This document shows positions 50,213 through 60,176 of a stretch of DNA of 64,000 bases, in pieces. Source of the stretch: Kiritimatiellota bacterium (GTDB lineage Bacteria > Verrucomicrobiota > Lentisphaeria > Oligosphaerales > JAADHN01); the NCBI GenBank assembly GCA_013151865.1, contig JAADHN010000034.1, forward strand, positions 1 to 64,000. The letters run 5' to 3'. Under the pieces are notes generated by a model that saw only the letters and a list, made by a program, of their open reading frames with translations, searched no databases and was not told the origin of the DNA. Position 1 is the first letter of the stretch. Every line of letters begins with the position of its first letter. Made by a program: the position numbers and the translations under genes.

Positions 50213-53161
50213 CTATCGGAATCGAAGTTGCCCAAAGAATGCTTTGGTGTGAAACCGATTGCCCTTGGTCGGCGACCAGGCGGACTGCTGCTTCTCGGCC
50301 AGCAACTGCCGAAAGAAATTCGCGCGCCAGACAGTACCGGGCTTTACCGGCGCCTCGATCACCGGCCCCAAAGACGTGAAGGGGATGGCCACTTCCGCAC
50401 TCCAGACCTTCGTCTCTCGGTGTACGGCGACCCGCCATTTCGGGTCCCATGCCAGATGGAGGCCCAGCCCGAACTCGGCGTCCCACCGGTTGCCGGCGCT
50501 GTCGAAGACCAACTGAGCATAGGCACCTTTTTCGCCCTGCAGAAACACCTCGATCAGGTCGTCGGAGGCGGCCCACAGGTTCCGGTCGCGTTCGACCCGT
50601 ACCACTTTCTTCAACGGTACTGTGCGCTGGGCGCGGAAGCCCAAGTAGAGGTGTCCGGCGTCGTACGTGATCCGGCACCAGGCCGGTGAGATCGGTTCTT
50701 TTTTCCCGGAGACGGGGCGGAAATCGAAGAGCGCGGCATTCTGCCAGGAGGCGTCGTCGAGTCGTCCGTCCAGCACGGGCGGAGTGGTGATGCGCGGCAC
50801 GTCCAATGCCGGAACAACCACCTGGAATTGGGCGCGCAACGACCGAAGCCTTCGCCGGATCTGGTGCATGCTCCAACCTTGCCCGGCCATGGTTTTGGAC
50901 AACGCATCGAGTTCGTCCAGCAGCTTCAAGGCCTTCTCTCGCTCTGGCGCTTCGCCGGTCAACTCCGCGTAGTCGGCCATGAAACGCTCCGCCGGGCCGG
51001 CGGTCCCGGGGCCGTACATCTTTTCGACGGCATCCCGAAACGAGGCCGCCGGATCGTAGGCCTTCGGGTCCCACAGGTAATCGCTGGTCGCGATGCCGAA
51101 CGAGAGACGGTAGGACTTGCCGAACGGGTCGCCGTTGATGAAGATAACGCCCTGGCTGTCCGCGTCGAAACCATCGTAGAAGGTCGTATCCCAGCGGGAG
51201 ATGGGCGCAGGGCCCGCGGAGTTGTCCCAGAGATACGAACGGTGGTTGTTCACAAGACTCTCCCACAGCAGAAAATCCTGCCGGGTTACTTTCCGACTGC
51301 GGATATTGGGGCCGGTCCAGACGATGTACACGTCGTCGGGCAGTTCCGCGGCAAGGTCCCGCAGATAGCGTTGGTGCGACGGTTTGTCCGGCACGCCGTG
51401 ACTGTAGATCGAGTACGGGGCCGGGACGAACGCGAGGTCGAGATCGGGAAAACGTGCTTTGAGCGCATCGTGCAGGCGGCGCATCAGGGTCCCGTGCGCC
51501 CGACCCACGGAATCATGAAAGCGTTTGCGTTCGGCCGGATAGGGACACACGTAGCGCCCGTTGGTGAGCGGCGTCCAGTCATCGGCGCAGACCATGATGT
51601 GATCGAAGCCCTGCCCTGCGGCAAAAGCACACGCCTCGATGAGTTGGGCGATATGCTTCTCGTTCGTGATGTCCAGCATGGGAAGCGTGCGCTTGCCGGA
51701 AGCGTAGATGTGCAGGGCGAGTTGGTAGTCCAACAGGTCGTAGCGATCCTTGAAATCTTTGTATACGCGCATGACGTGGGCCCAGTTTTTCCATTTCCGG
51801 CCGGCCCATTGCGGCTTGCCGTCGGGTCGTATGTTGCGCCATTCCTCTCGCTGCTGAAGGGCGATGCCCCGAACCTTATGCACGGCCAGCCACAGGAGGC
51901 CCCGTTCGTCCGGGATCGAATAGACCGACTGGTACCAGCGCTGCCACACCGGCCAGTCGTCCAGGTCGGCGCAACGCAGGAGCAGTTTGCCGTCGGGCGC
52001 CCCAATGGACTGAACCAGCGTCATGGCCGCATAAAAGGCGCCCCGGTGGTCCACGCCGCCCGCCAGAATCGTGTTGCCCCGGCAGCGGATGACGTACCCC
52101 TGCGGTTGCAGGACGACCCCGCGCAGGTCGAATCCCAAGCGCGCGGCCGCGCCGCGGATGAGATCGGACTCCAACAGGCCCAGGTACACGGTAACCGGTT
52201 CTCCGGAATCGTTGCCTGCCGTTTTCGACAGATCGGCCACGCGGGTAAGCAACAGGTCGCGTGCGAGCCGGATGGCATTGTGCGCGCCGGAATCGATTTC
52301 GACGTTCAGTCCGTTCGGCGCCATGCGAAGCGTGCGCCATGCTCCCAGCACCCGCCGGGGAACGGGCGTGACGCGGCCGGTGTAATGGATCGGGTACAAC
52401 GGTCGGAGCACGTCGATCGGCGTCTGTGCGGAGTTCGCGGCCGGCGTTTCGTGAGCGGTCGCCGGGAGGGCTGCGCGCTCCGGCGCTCCGGCGCGGAACG
52501 CAAGGTTATCGATTGCGCGCCCTGTGAGTCCGCCGTCGGCGATGTTCCACCAGCCGGGGCCGACGTACTCGGCGTCCGTCACGTCGATGACCGGTTTCCG
52601 TGTGTCGTCAATGAACACGCGGTGCCGCTCGCCTTCGACCTGGAGACGAACCCGCGAGGTCACGTTCCAGCGGTTCCCCACCTGTACGTTGGCCGCGGCC
52701 AGCGAGGTATCCGCTTTGGTGTGTCCGGCACTCTCTTTGAGCAAACGGAGACGCAGCACCGCGCGCGCCGGACGCTCAATGCTCAGTACGTACCCGCCGG
52801 TATACCCGCCGTCGCTCAACCGGGCATTGGCATACCGGCCTTGCAAGCGGTAATTCACCGTGAGGCTCCGGGCATAATGTCGGCTCAGGTAGGTATAATC
52901 GAACGCGAGGTCGAAGTCCCGCTGCCGCATGTCGGTATGAGCGATGTACATCACGCCCGCGGAACCGTTGAAGACAATGCGACCGTCTTTGGTGACGATC
53001 TTCGCCTGGACCTGCTTTGGGAAGACGGCCCACGTGTACCTGCCGTCGGAAGTACGGCCGCCGTGTACCGGCCCTTCCCGGTTGAAATCATCCGCAAACT
53101 GCACCGCCGCCGCCGACAGTGCGAGTCCCAGCGCCAGTTCGGCGATCCGGGAAACCTTCAT
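50213..53161 (-). CDS. Secreted GH84/GH20-like beta-N-acetylglucosaminidase with CBM9-like tail
   Basis: The 982-residue protein has a signal peptide (1-20), an N-terminal concanavalin-like domain (22-225), a GH20b-type alpha/beta domain (about 260-395) and a TIM barrel (about 400-700) with Asp527-Asp528 in MVCADDWTPL, the position and pair used in substrate-assisted GH84 catalysis. A helical segment follows, then a CBM9-like domain (about 785-982: PPVLDGRLDDASW, DLIEVFLQGEKGAY). It would release N-acetylhexosamine residues outside the cytoplasm. ATG 53161 gives the signal peptide. The C-terminal domain resembles that of the beta-helix protein at 43971-46829. Confidence 0.75.
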   Translation of the reverse strand: MKVSRIAELALGLALSAAAVQFADDFNREGPVHGGRTSDGRYTWAVFPKQVQAKIVTKDGRIVFNGSAGVMYIAHTDMRQRDFDLAFDYTYLSRHYARSLTVNYRLQGRYANARLSDGGYTGGYVLSIERPARAVLRLRLLKESAGHTKADTSLAAANVQVGNRWNVTSRVRLQVEGERHRVFIDDTRKPVIDVTDAEYVGPGWWNIADGGLTGRAIDNLAFRAGAPERAALPATAHETPAANSAQTPIDVLRPLYPIHYTGRVTPVPRRVLGAWRTLRMAPNGLNVEIDSGAHNAIRLARDLLLTRVADLSKTAGNDSGEPVTVYLGLLESDLIRGAAARLGFDLRGVVLQPQGYVIRCRGNTILAGGVDHRGAFYAAMTLVQSIGAPDGKLLLRCADLDDWPVWQRWYQSVYSIPDERGLLWLAVHKVRGIALQQREEWRNIRPDGKPQWAGRKWKNWAHVMRVYKDFKDRYDLLDYQLALHIYASGKRTLPMLDITNEKHIAQLIEACAFAAGQGFDHIMVCADDWTPLTNGRYVCPYPAERKRFHDSVGRAHGTLMRRLHDALKARFPDLDLAFVPAPYSIYSHGVPDKPSHQRYLRDLAAELPDDVYIVWTGPNIRSRKVTRQDFLLWESLVNNHRSYLWDNSAGPAPISRWDTTFYDGFDADSQGVIFINGDPFGKSYRLSFGIATSDYLWDPKAYDPAASFRDAVEKMYGPGTAGPAERFMADYAELTGEAPEREKALKLLDELDALSKTMAGQGWSMHQIRRRLRSLRAQFQVVVPALDVPRITTPPVLDGRLDDASWQNAALFDFRPVSGKKEPISPAWCRITYDAGHLYLGFRAQRTVPLKKVVRVERDRNLWAASDDLIEVFLQGEKGAYAQLVFDSAGNRWDAEFGLGLHLAWDPKWRVAVHRETKVWSAEVAIPFTSLGPVIEAPVKPGTVWRANFFRQLLAEKQQSAWSPTKGNRFHTKAFFGQLRFR

Positions 53162-53320
53162 TCGGTGTTGTCCTTTCTGGAGGGCTTGGACGAGACGGAC
53201 GGATTCGGATGCCGTGTTTTCTTATCCGCCTGTCGACAAGCCGGATTGATTTCGTCCTGGATTTCGCGTGTCCGCTGCAACCCCGTCACAACCGGCAGCA
53301 GGCGCGAACTTCGTCCCGGC

Positions 53321-56300
53321 TCAATGGGTCGCCGGGGCGGTTGCGGCTCGCCCTGTCCAGGCCGCCAAGCCGTAAGGGGCCAGCGTCACCGTCCGGCGCC
53401 GAGCCTCGTCCTTGGGACGGGGCGAATCTCCTATGGGGGCGAGGTCGACTCCGGGCGGGAGAGCGATACGGCGGGCTCGACGGTCGGGGTTGACGGCGTA
53501 GATCCAGAGCAGGCCGTCCCGAGTGCACGTGCGGACCACGGGAGCGTCCGCCGTTTCGCCGCTCCCGGCCACTGTGTTCCAGCGACCGGACGGCAGGCTC
53601 CGGAAAACTCGCGCGAAACGCTCGACATCCGCCTCGTGTCCGACAGTGCCGTTGGTGAACCCGCCGACGGCCAGCAATTCCGGGTCGAACAGGCACATGG
53701 CACGAGCATAGTACTCCATGAATTGCGAGCCGGCCGGTACGACGGCGGTGGCCCGCCAACCAATACCGCCGTACCAGTCGCAGGTCATGGGGTGCTTCCG
53801 GCCCACATCGCTCTCGAAATACCGGTTGTAAAGGAACACGCCGAACTCCGGGGTCGTGCGGTACTCGGCGGTTAGCCGCGGATCCAGGTCCATGGTCCGG
53901 ATCGCCTGCACGCTCTCGAGGGTCGGCGCGGCGGCCGCGCCCCAACGGGCCCGATCCAGGCCGAAAGTCAGACGTTTCATCTTGGCCGAGGGACCCATTC
54001 GTTTCTGGATGACGAGGTTCGGGATTCTCGCCAAAAGTTGGGGGTCGATCCCGGCGGCCCGCGAGAGTTCCACTTGGGGCGTGCCGCTGCGCCACGCCTC
54101 CCGCTGGGGGTCGATGATGGACATGGGCGGTTCGAGCAAGGTTACCACGAGTTTCAGGTCGGCGCGTTTTTCACGTAACGCGCTTGCCACCCGCCCGTAG
54201 AAGTCGGCGGTCCGCCGACAGCGCCAAGCCACCCATTTATCCGCCGCATGTTCCTGAATCCAGTTGCGGCGCTGACCGAACCTATCGGGAGCGCGAACCG
54301 GGATCGGGACGTGGACGCCGGTGTCTTTCTCGAATTCCGCCACGGTCCAGTCGTCGTAGCTCACCTCGATGGACCCGGGCTGCAGCAGGGACGCCAGCGT
54401 CAGGTGAAAGCCGACGCCGCCAAAGGCCGAGGACTTCCCGTAGCGTCCGGCAATTTCCCGGACCAAGGCCAGAACGCGCGCCTGGACCACGGGATGCAGG
54501 GCGTTGAACATCGGCAGACGGTGATGCCAGGTCTTGGCAAAGACCTCATTGGCCCCGGACACCGTGTTGAACGTGGGGTCGCCGGCCCGAACCCGGGCGA
54601 GATCGGCATTCATGTCCCGAACCAGCGATGGCAATTGTTGGACGTTGAACAGTCCGAAAAACTTGAAGCCGCGCTGCTCGAACCGCTCCAGCAGGATATC
54701 CACCCAGCCGTCGGTGGGGAAATAAAAACCGCCCTTGCCGCCCCTGCTTTCCACGAGGGAGTTGTAGATCGGGCCTTCGTACCAGACCAAAGGGTGCATA
54801 ACCAGGTTTTGGCCGGTGAAATCCAAGTAATCGCAGAGGTTGCGGGTCATGCGGTCGAAATCGGCGTATTCCGGGTACGTCCCGCCGAAACAGCGCGAGA
54901 GCGGTTGCGCGTCTTCCCAGTATTGGCCGATCCAGCGACGGGACGGCCCCAGTGCGGCGGGGCGGGCGGGCAGACGGCCGTCGATCTCGAAGACTGCGAC
55001 CGAAGCGGCGGCCGCGGGTCGGTTGTCGAGCCATGTGGTGAACACCAGCACCTGGCGGACGTCCCGGGCCCACATGATGAACTCAAAGGTTTGCACGCGG
55101 TGCGAGAGCGGGGTGTCCGCGTCGGTGAAATAACCCGAGTGACAGTTGTAGCGGTCGGCGGGGGCAGGGGACCACGCGGCGATTTCGCATGTTCGAGGTT
55201 TGTCGTCCGGATAGCGCACGCGCACCAGATGCAGTCCGGTCCGCCGCAGCGGCAATCGGACGGCGAATCGGGAGAACTTTTTGGGGCCGGCCTCCCGGTA
55301 GGCGCCGACGGGGGTTTGGACAATCCGACTCGACCCGTCGTCCAGGAAGACATCCGGTCCCAGGGGCTGCGTCAAATCGCGAACGAGGACCGGCCGGAGT
55401 TTCAGCTCGTCGGCGTCAGCCCGGGTCGCCGGGGGCATTACATACACCGAAATGTCGGAAGGGCGCCAATTGCCTACGGTCAGACGCAATGTGTACGTGC
55501 CGGGTGCAAAGCGGTCGCCGGGGACCTGAATGACCCGCAGTTTGCCGGGATCGATCCGGAGCGCCATGCGTCGGTCGACGGCCCCGGCCCCGGCGTCGGC
55601 CCCGGTCGATTTCACTTCGATTCGGGCGGGGCCGGCGAATGTGGTCCGTGCGCCGTTGAACACACCGACCGTGAAGGGCACGTCGCGGGCGGGGGGCAGC
55701 ACGGCGCGGATCGGATATGCGTAGAGTGTACGTTCCGGCCCGAGCTGTTGCAGGATCGCGGCCCGATGTTCGGTTGCCGCCGCCCGCAAGGTGTCTGCGG
55801 CGAGGGCTCGGCCCCAAATGCGGACCTCGTCCAAAGTCCCGTGAAACGCCTCCCGCAGGACGTAGGTGCGCTGCTGCGGTCCCCGACTGCGCCGCGCCCG
55901 GACCTGGGCCGCGGCCAACGTCATGTTTCGGCCCGTGCCGATGGATCCGGAAACGGGCTCGGAAGCATCGAGGCGACTGTCAACGTAGATTCGTCGGGTC
56001 GTCCCGTCATAGACACAAGCCACGAAATGCCAGCGTCCGGATTCGAGCACCGTTTGCCCGAGCAACCAGTTGCCGGCCCAATTCCCGTCGAGGTTGAGTT
56101 GGAATTGGACGCGATGACCGCCTTTGGCCTTGACCAAGGCGAGGCGATAGGCGTACTCATGGTTTACGATCATGGCGCGCCGGTCTCCTCCGTCGGTGGG
56201 ACGGACCCACGCGCTGATCGTGACCTGCCGCGTGCAGTTCAAGTCTGCGGTCTTGGTCACGGACAGTGCGGTTTGTCCTCGGCATTCGAGAGCGGCCCCG

Positions 56301-56524
56301 TAGCGGCCAGGGACCCAATTCGGCTCGAGAATGCGCGCCTCGGCCCGGTTGCCGAACAGGTCCGGCGCCGGATGGACCACGTCCCGGGCCCGATCTCCGG
56401 CGTTTTCATCCAGGGGCCAGTAGCCCGCCAGTCCGTCGACGGTGGACTCGCCCCGGGCAAAACCGACCAGGCCGGCGGCCAGGACCGCGCAGGCCGCCAG
56501 AAAAGAACGCAACGCCGTTTGCAT
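53321..56524 (-). CDS. Very large secreted protein with LamG domain and putative TIM-barrel hydrolase
   Basis: The 1067-residue protein has a signal peptide (1-23), a LamG/concanavalin-type domain (about 25-235: GLAGYWPLDENAGD, VTISAWVRPTDGGDRRAM, GTLDEVRIWGRAL), several beta domains, then a region from about residue 510 that reads as a TIM barrel (FGGTYPEYADFDRMTRNLCD, NLVMHPLVWYEGPIYN, FKFFGLFNVQQL, GVGFHLTLASL) and a C-terminal beta domain ending in APYGLAAW. I do not recognise a named glycoside hydrolase family. ATG at 56524 is chosen for the signal peptide. It lies just upstream of the GH84-like gene, same strand, 159 bp apart. Confidence 0.7.
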   Translation of the reverse strand: MQTALRSFLAACAVLAAGLVGFARGESTVDGLAGYWPLDENAGDRARDVVHPAPDLFGNRAEARILEPNWVPGRYGAALECRGQTALSVTKTADLNCTRQVTISAWVRPTDGGDRRAMIVNHEYAYRLALVKAKGGHRVQFQLNLDGNWAGNWLLGQTVLESGRWHFVACVYDGTTRRIYVDSRLDASEPVSGSIGTGRNMTLAAAQVRARRSRGPQQRTYVLREAFHGTLDEVRIWGRALAADTLRAAATEHRAAILQQLGPERTLYAYPIRAVLPPARDVPFTVGVFNGARTTFAGPARIEVKSTGADAGAGAVDRRMALRIDPGKLRVIQVPGDRFAPGTYTLRLTVGNWRPSDISVYVMPPATRADADELKLRPVLVRDLTQPLGPDVFLDDGSSRIVQTPVGAYREAGPKKFSRFAVRLPLRRTGLHLVRVRYPDDKPRTCEIAAWSPAPADRYNCHSGYFTDADTPLSHRVQTFEFIMWARDVRQVLVFTTWLDNRPAAAASVAVFEIDGRLPARPAALGPSRRWIGQYWEDAQPLSRCFGGTYPEYADFDRMTRNLCDYLDFTGQNLVMHPLVWYEGPIYNSLVESRGGKGGFYFPTDGWVDILLERFEQRGFKFFGLFNVQQLPSLVRDMNADLARVRAGDPTFNTVSGANEVFAKTWHHRLPMFNALHPVVQARVLALVREIAGRYGKSSAFGGVGFHLTLASLLQPGSIEVSYDDWTVAEFEKDTGVHVPIPVRAPDRFGQRRNWIQEHAADKWVAWRCRRTADFYGRVASALREKRADLKLVVTLLEPPMSIIDPQREAWRSGTPQVELSRAAGIDPQLLARIPNLVIQKRMGPSAKMKRLTFGLDRARWGAAAAPTLESVQAIRTMDLDPRLTAEYRTTPEFGVFLYNRYFESDVGRKHPMTCDWYGGIGWRATAVVPAGSQFMEYYARAMCLFDPELLAVGGFTNGTVGHEADVERFARVFRSLPSGRWNTVAGSGETADAPVVRTCTRDGLLWIYAVNPDRRARRIALPPGVDLAPIGDSPRPKDEARRRTVTLAPYGLAAWTGRAATAPATH

Positions 56525-57008
56525 GAACCATACTCGCACTGGTGAAAGGAGTTGATCGGCAATGCCGGACGAACGAGGAGGGGCCGGCGGACCGGGCACC
56601 GACCGGTTCGCCCCCGGGCTCGGGCCGGGGCCACGCACGCAGGCAGAATCGCCCCGAGTATGTTAGTGTCCGTTTCCCGGAAAACGAGCGGACGCCAAGC
56701 GCTTTCTTCCTGCGCGCCCCGGGGCGGGCGGAGATGTTGGGCAAGCCCGTCGGGCCCCGTTGCGCCTGGGGAGCGCCCGGCCGACGCGACCCTCTCCATC
56801 GACCAGATCATATCGACAGTCTTGGAGGCGTCCCGCGCTGGGCAGCGGCGTTGCGTTTCGGGCGCCGACGCGGTATGTTGTGGGGCTTTCAGGCGGACCG
56901 GCGCAGGCACAGACGGTCCCCGCATCGGGCCGGCCGCGGCCGCGCCTGAATGAACATTCCACCGGCGCCGCGACCGGCAGCGGAATGCCGACCAGGTGAA
57001 ATCGTCGC
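56525..57008. other. Divergent intergenic region
   Basis: About 480 bp between the large LamG protein gene and the GT2 gene. No convincing promoter or RNA; overlapping short open frames are GC-rich artefacts. Confidence 0.3.
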
Positions 57009-57764
57009 ATGAGCACACCCGCATTGTCCTCCCCCCGTGTGAGCGTCGTGGTCCCCGTGATGAACGAAGAAGAGTCGGCCCCGGACCTGGCCGCGGAGGT
57101 CACCGAGGCCCTGGACGGGGCCGGGCTTTCCTGGGAGTGCGTCTGGGTCAATGACGGCTCGACCGACCGGACGCTGGACGTCCTGGTGGCGAAAGCCGTC
57201 GAGCGCTGGCCCGGCAAGCATCGAGTTTTGGACCTGGACCGCAATTACGGCCAGTCCGCCGCGCTTGCCGCCGGGTTTCGCCATGCCCGGGGTGAAATCC
57301 TTGCGACCTTGGACGGGGACGGGCAAAACGACCCCCACGACATTCCACGTCTGATCGAGGCACTTGATGCCCAGGGGGTGGACATGGTCAACGGCGTACG
57401 CGCCCGGCGCCGGGACAGCGCGGTGCGGCGGATTTCGTCCCGGCTTGCGAACGGGTTCCGAAATTGGCTTACGCGGGAAAGCGTCTCCGACGTGGGCTGT
57501 GCCATTCGTGTATTCCGCCGGCAGTGCGTGCAGGACATCCTGGTCTTCAAAGGAATGCATCGTTTTCTGCCGACTTTGGCCCGCCTGCAGGGCGCACGTA
57601 TCGCGGAAATGCCGGTAAACCATCGACCCCGGACCCGGGGCCAAACCAAGTACGGCATCTCCAATCGACTTTGGGTGGGGTTGGCCGATGTGTTCGCCGT
57701 GCGTTGGATGCAATGGCGGATGGTCCGGCCCCGGGTGCGTGCGGAGTTCGGCGGCGTCGACTGA
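57009..57764 (+). CDS. GT2 glycosyltransferase, polyprenyl-phosphate type (ArnC/DPM1-like)
   Basis: The 251-residue protein is an inverting GT-A enzyme: VSVVVPVMNEEESAP, the nucleotide-binding VNDGSTD, and the DxD-type motif LDGDGQNDP, followed by SDVGCAIRVFRR and HRPRTRGQTKYG, all typical of dolichyl/undecaprenyl-phosphate sugar transferases. No C-terminal membrane helices, like short DPM1-type members. It probably loads a sugar onto undecaprenyl phosphate for the GT39 enzyme two genes on. AGGTGA precedes the ATG. First gene of a GT2-LAB_N-GT39 set. Confidence 0.9.
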   Translation: MSTPALSSPRVSVVVPVMNEEESAPDLAAEVTEALDGAGLSWECVWVNDGSTDRTLDVLVAKAVERWPGKHRVLDLDRNYGQSAALAAGFRHARGEILATLDGDGQNDPHDIPRLIEALDAQGVDMVNGVRARRRDSAVRRISSRLANGFRNWLTRESVSDVGCAIRVFRRQCVQDILVFKGMHRFLPTLARLQGARIAEMPVNHRPRTRGQTKYGISNRLWVGLADVFAVRWMQWRMVRPRVRAEFGGVD

Positions 57765-57897
57765 GTCTCGGACAGTCAATGGTCCGGCACGCCGGCAGGG
57801 CGACGCTTTGAAACGGCCCCGCTCGGTGGACGAGCCGTGATTTGCGCGGCCAGTGTGCGGCCTTGCAAACGGGGCCGAACCAAGGAGACGCCGAAAC

Positions 57898-58206
57898 GTG
57901 CAGTTTTGGAATTGGCTCGGTAGAGTAAACTGGTGGCTGGTTCTCGGGTTTGGCGCGCAGGCCCTGTTTTCGGCCCGGTTCATCGTGCAATGGATTGCCA
58001 GCGAACGCGCCGGACGCAGTGTGGTTCCGCTTCTTTTCTGGTACCTGAGCCTCAGCGGTTCGACGTTGCTGCTGTTGTATGCCGTTCACCGAAAGGACCC
58101 GGTGTTTATTCTCGGACAGGGCACGGGGGTGGCGATCTACTTGCGAAACCTCCACCTGATCTACCGAGAGAAGCGCAGGGAGACCCCGCCGGAAGCGTTC
58201 GGCTGA
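57898..58206 (+). CDS. Lipid-A-disaccharide synthase N-terminal-domain (LAB_N) membrane protein
   Basis: The 102-residue protein matches the LAB_N domain found at the N terminus of some LpxB proteins and as a free small protein: VLGFGAQALFSARFIVQWIASER, FWYLSLSGSTLLLLYA, DPVFILGQGTGVAIYLRNL. Three membrane helices are predicted. Free LAB_N proteins commonly accompany GT2 and GT39 genes of lipid A decoration, possibly as an undecaprenyl-sugar flippase-like or scaffold part. GTG at 57898 has AAGGAG 10 nt upstream. Confidence 0.9.
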   Translation: MQFWNWLGRVNWWLVLGFGAQALFSARFIVQWIASERAGRSVVPLLFWYLSLSGSTLLLLYAVHRKDPVFILGQGTGVAIYLRNLHLIYREKRRETPPEAFG

Positions 58207-58439
58207 GGGCGATCATGCTGCCGAAGACGCGTCTCTCGCCTTGAAAGCGCCTGAACCCCGGCCGAAGCTCAATCTCCCCCGACTCCCCGAGACTGTTCTG
58301 CGGGGCGCCGCAAGTTCAATGTCGCTCGAGGCGGGGCAAGGACGGACGCTCGGGAGAATCGCCACCGACGCCGTGGGGCAGTCGGATGCCGCCGACGCCG
58401 TTCGGAAGAATCGCCTCTTGGGGCTGGAAGGTATTCGAC

Positions 58440-59966
58440 ATGAAGATGACGACATTGCGGCCGGTGCTTGTCATATTGGCCCTCGCGCTGGTCATCGGGA
58501 TTGCTTTTCAGGGGAGTCGCGGCCTGTACGAGAGCACCGAGGGACGGTACGCTCTCTGCGCTCGGGAGATGCTCGATACGGGCAAGTGGCTTGAGCCCAC
58601 TTTATTCGGAGAGCCCCACTGGACCAAGCCCCCGCTGACTTATTGGGCCATTGCCGCAGGGGTGCGCGTATTGGGTCGCAACGCCTGGGGCGCCCGCCTG
58701 CCCAATGCCCTGTTTTTCGCCCTGACCGCGCTGGCCGTGGCCGGGATCGGGGCTCGGATGTGGGACAAACGCACCGGCTTCCTGGCGGGGGTGATTTACG
58801 CCACGTCGCTTTTTCCGGCAGGTGTGGCGTTTTCATTGAACACCGACACGCTGCTCGCCATGTGGGAAACGCTGGCCATCTTCAGCTTCTGGAGCGCGGA
58901 CCGGGCGCCGGACCGGTCCCGGTCCCGGCGCTGGATGCTCGGCATGTGGTTGGCCTTGGGTTTGGGGTTTGCAACCAAAGGGCCGCCCGCCCTGATTGCT
59001 CTCGTGCCGGTGCTTGTCTACCGCCGACGAGATCCGGCGCGCAAGCGGAAAGCCCCGGTGTTCGATTGGGCCGGCTTGGTCCTGTTCTGCCTTGTCGGTC
59101 TGTCATGGTACGTGTACGAATGCCTCAGGAATCCGACGCTGCTGGCCTATTTTCTGGGTGATGAAATCGTGGGTCGAGTTGCCGGCAACGAGTTCGGGCG
59201 AAACCCGGAGTGGTACCGGCCGTTTACGCTGTACCTGCCGTTCCTTCTTGCCGGTGCAGGGCTTTGGTCGTGGTATTTGTGGCGTGCGCTCGCCGAGGCA
59301 CGACTGCACTGCGCCGCGGGGTGGCGTGCGTTGGTCGAGCGCCACGGTCCCGGCTTTTTCCTGGCGACGTGGCTGTTGCTGCCGTTTCTCCTTTTTTCGT
59401 TAAGCACCAGCCGAATGATTACGTATGTCCTGCCGCTCTTTCCCGCAGTGGCCCTGATCGCGGCGCGACGGGCGGGGAAGGAGTGGCGGTCGGACGCTTT
59501 CCCGCGAAAGTTTCTGGCCGTTGCCGTGGTGATGTTCCTTCTTATCGTGACCGGCAAAGCCGTCGCTGCGTATCGTCCCCCCCCCCGGGACGACATGGGG
59601 GCGCTTTATCGTCTCTGCCGGTTCGACGACAAGGTGTCCCGGAACCTGTTCGTGCTTTTTCAGGAGCATCGACAGCTGGGGTTGAATTTCTACGCCCACA
59701 GTCGTGTGGTTCGGGCCGGGCTCGAGCCCAGAGGGCGCATGGTCGGCTTGGAGCGCGTATTCGGCGAAATGCGGGCGCCGTTCGGATTCGACTGGCAGGT
59801 GGTTTTCATCTGTCGGCGTTCCACAAACCGAGATCTGCTCATGGCCACCTTGAAGCGCGAGGGGTTCGTGCCGAGCGAAACATGGGGAGATGCGAATTGG
59901 TTCCTGGCGCGCGTCGAGTTGCGCGCCCCACCGCAGAAGGAAGGCGAAAACGCGCCGGCCCACTGA
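58440..59966 (+). CDS. GT39/ArnT-like membrane glycosyltransferase
   Basis: The 508-residue protein has about ten transmembrane helices and the first periplasmic-loop motif YESTEGRYALCAREML, the acidic catalytic site of PMT/ArnT GT-C enzymes, followed by WTKPPLTYWAIA. It would transfer a sugar from undecaprenyl phosphate to lipid A or another periplasmic acceptor. GGAAGG lies 8 nt before the ATG. It follows GT2 and LAB_N genes, forming an ArnC/ArnT-like set but without arnA, arnB or arnD. Confidence 0.9.
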   Translation: MKMTTLRPVLVILALALVIGIAFQGSRGLYESTEGRYALCAREMLDTGKWLEPTLFGEPHWTKPPLTYWAIAAGVRVLGRNAWGARLPNALFFALTALAVAGIGARMWDKRTGFLAGVIYATSLFPAGVAFSLNTDTLLAMWETLAIFSFWSADRAPDRSRSRRWMLGMWLALGLGFATKGPPALIALVPVLVYRRRDPARKRKAPVFDWAGLVLFCLVGLSWYVYECLRNPTLLAYFLGDEIVGRVAGNEFGRNPEWYRPFTLYLPFLLAGAGLWSWYLWRALAEARLHCAAGWRALVERHGPGFFLATWLLLPFLLFSLSTSRMITYVLPLFPAVALIAARRAGKEWRSDAFPRKFLAVAVVMFLLIVTGKAVAAYRPPPRDDMGALYRLCRFDDKVSRNLFVLFQEHRQLGLNFYAHSRVVRAGLEPRGRMVGLERVFGEMRAPFGFDWQVVFICRRSTNRDLLMATLKREGFVPSETWGDANWFLARVELRAPPQKEGENAPAH

Positions 59967-60176
59967 TCCGGACCGTCCCTGAGCCGCCCGCAATGGCCCG
60001 CTGTCGCGTTCTCGACTTGTGCGAAGTGCCGGGATGGAACCCGCGGCCGCGGCACGGCCGGGCGGCCCGGTATGGCAGACGCGGCGGCCGCGTTGATTTC
60101 ACGCCCACCGAGGGTATGTTGTACGCCTTTTCGCGAGAATGAGTTGAACGAACGATGTGAACGAGGCTCGAGATTC

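Noticed and set aside
50828-53875. 1015-codon open frame on the plus strand
   Set aside because: It is antisense to the GH84-like gene, with no signal peptide or recognisable domain. The minus-strand protein has clear motifs.
54248-56545. 765-codon open frame on the plus strand
   Set aside because: Antisense to the LamG-containing secreted protein; composition and lack of motifs indicate a shadow frame.
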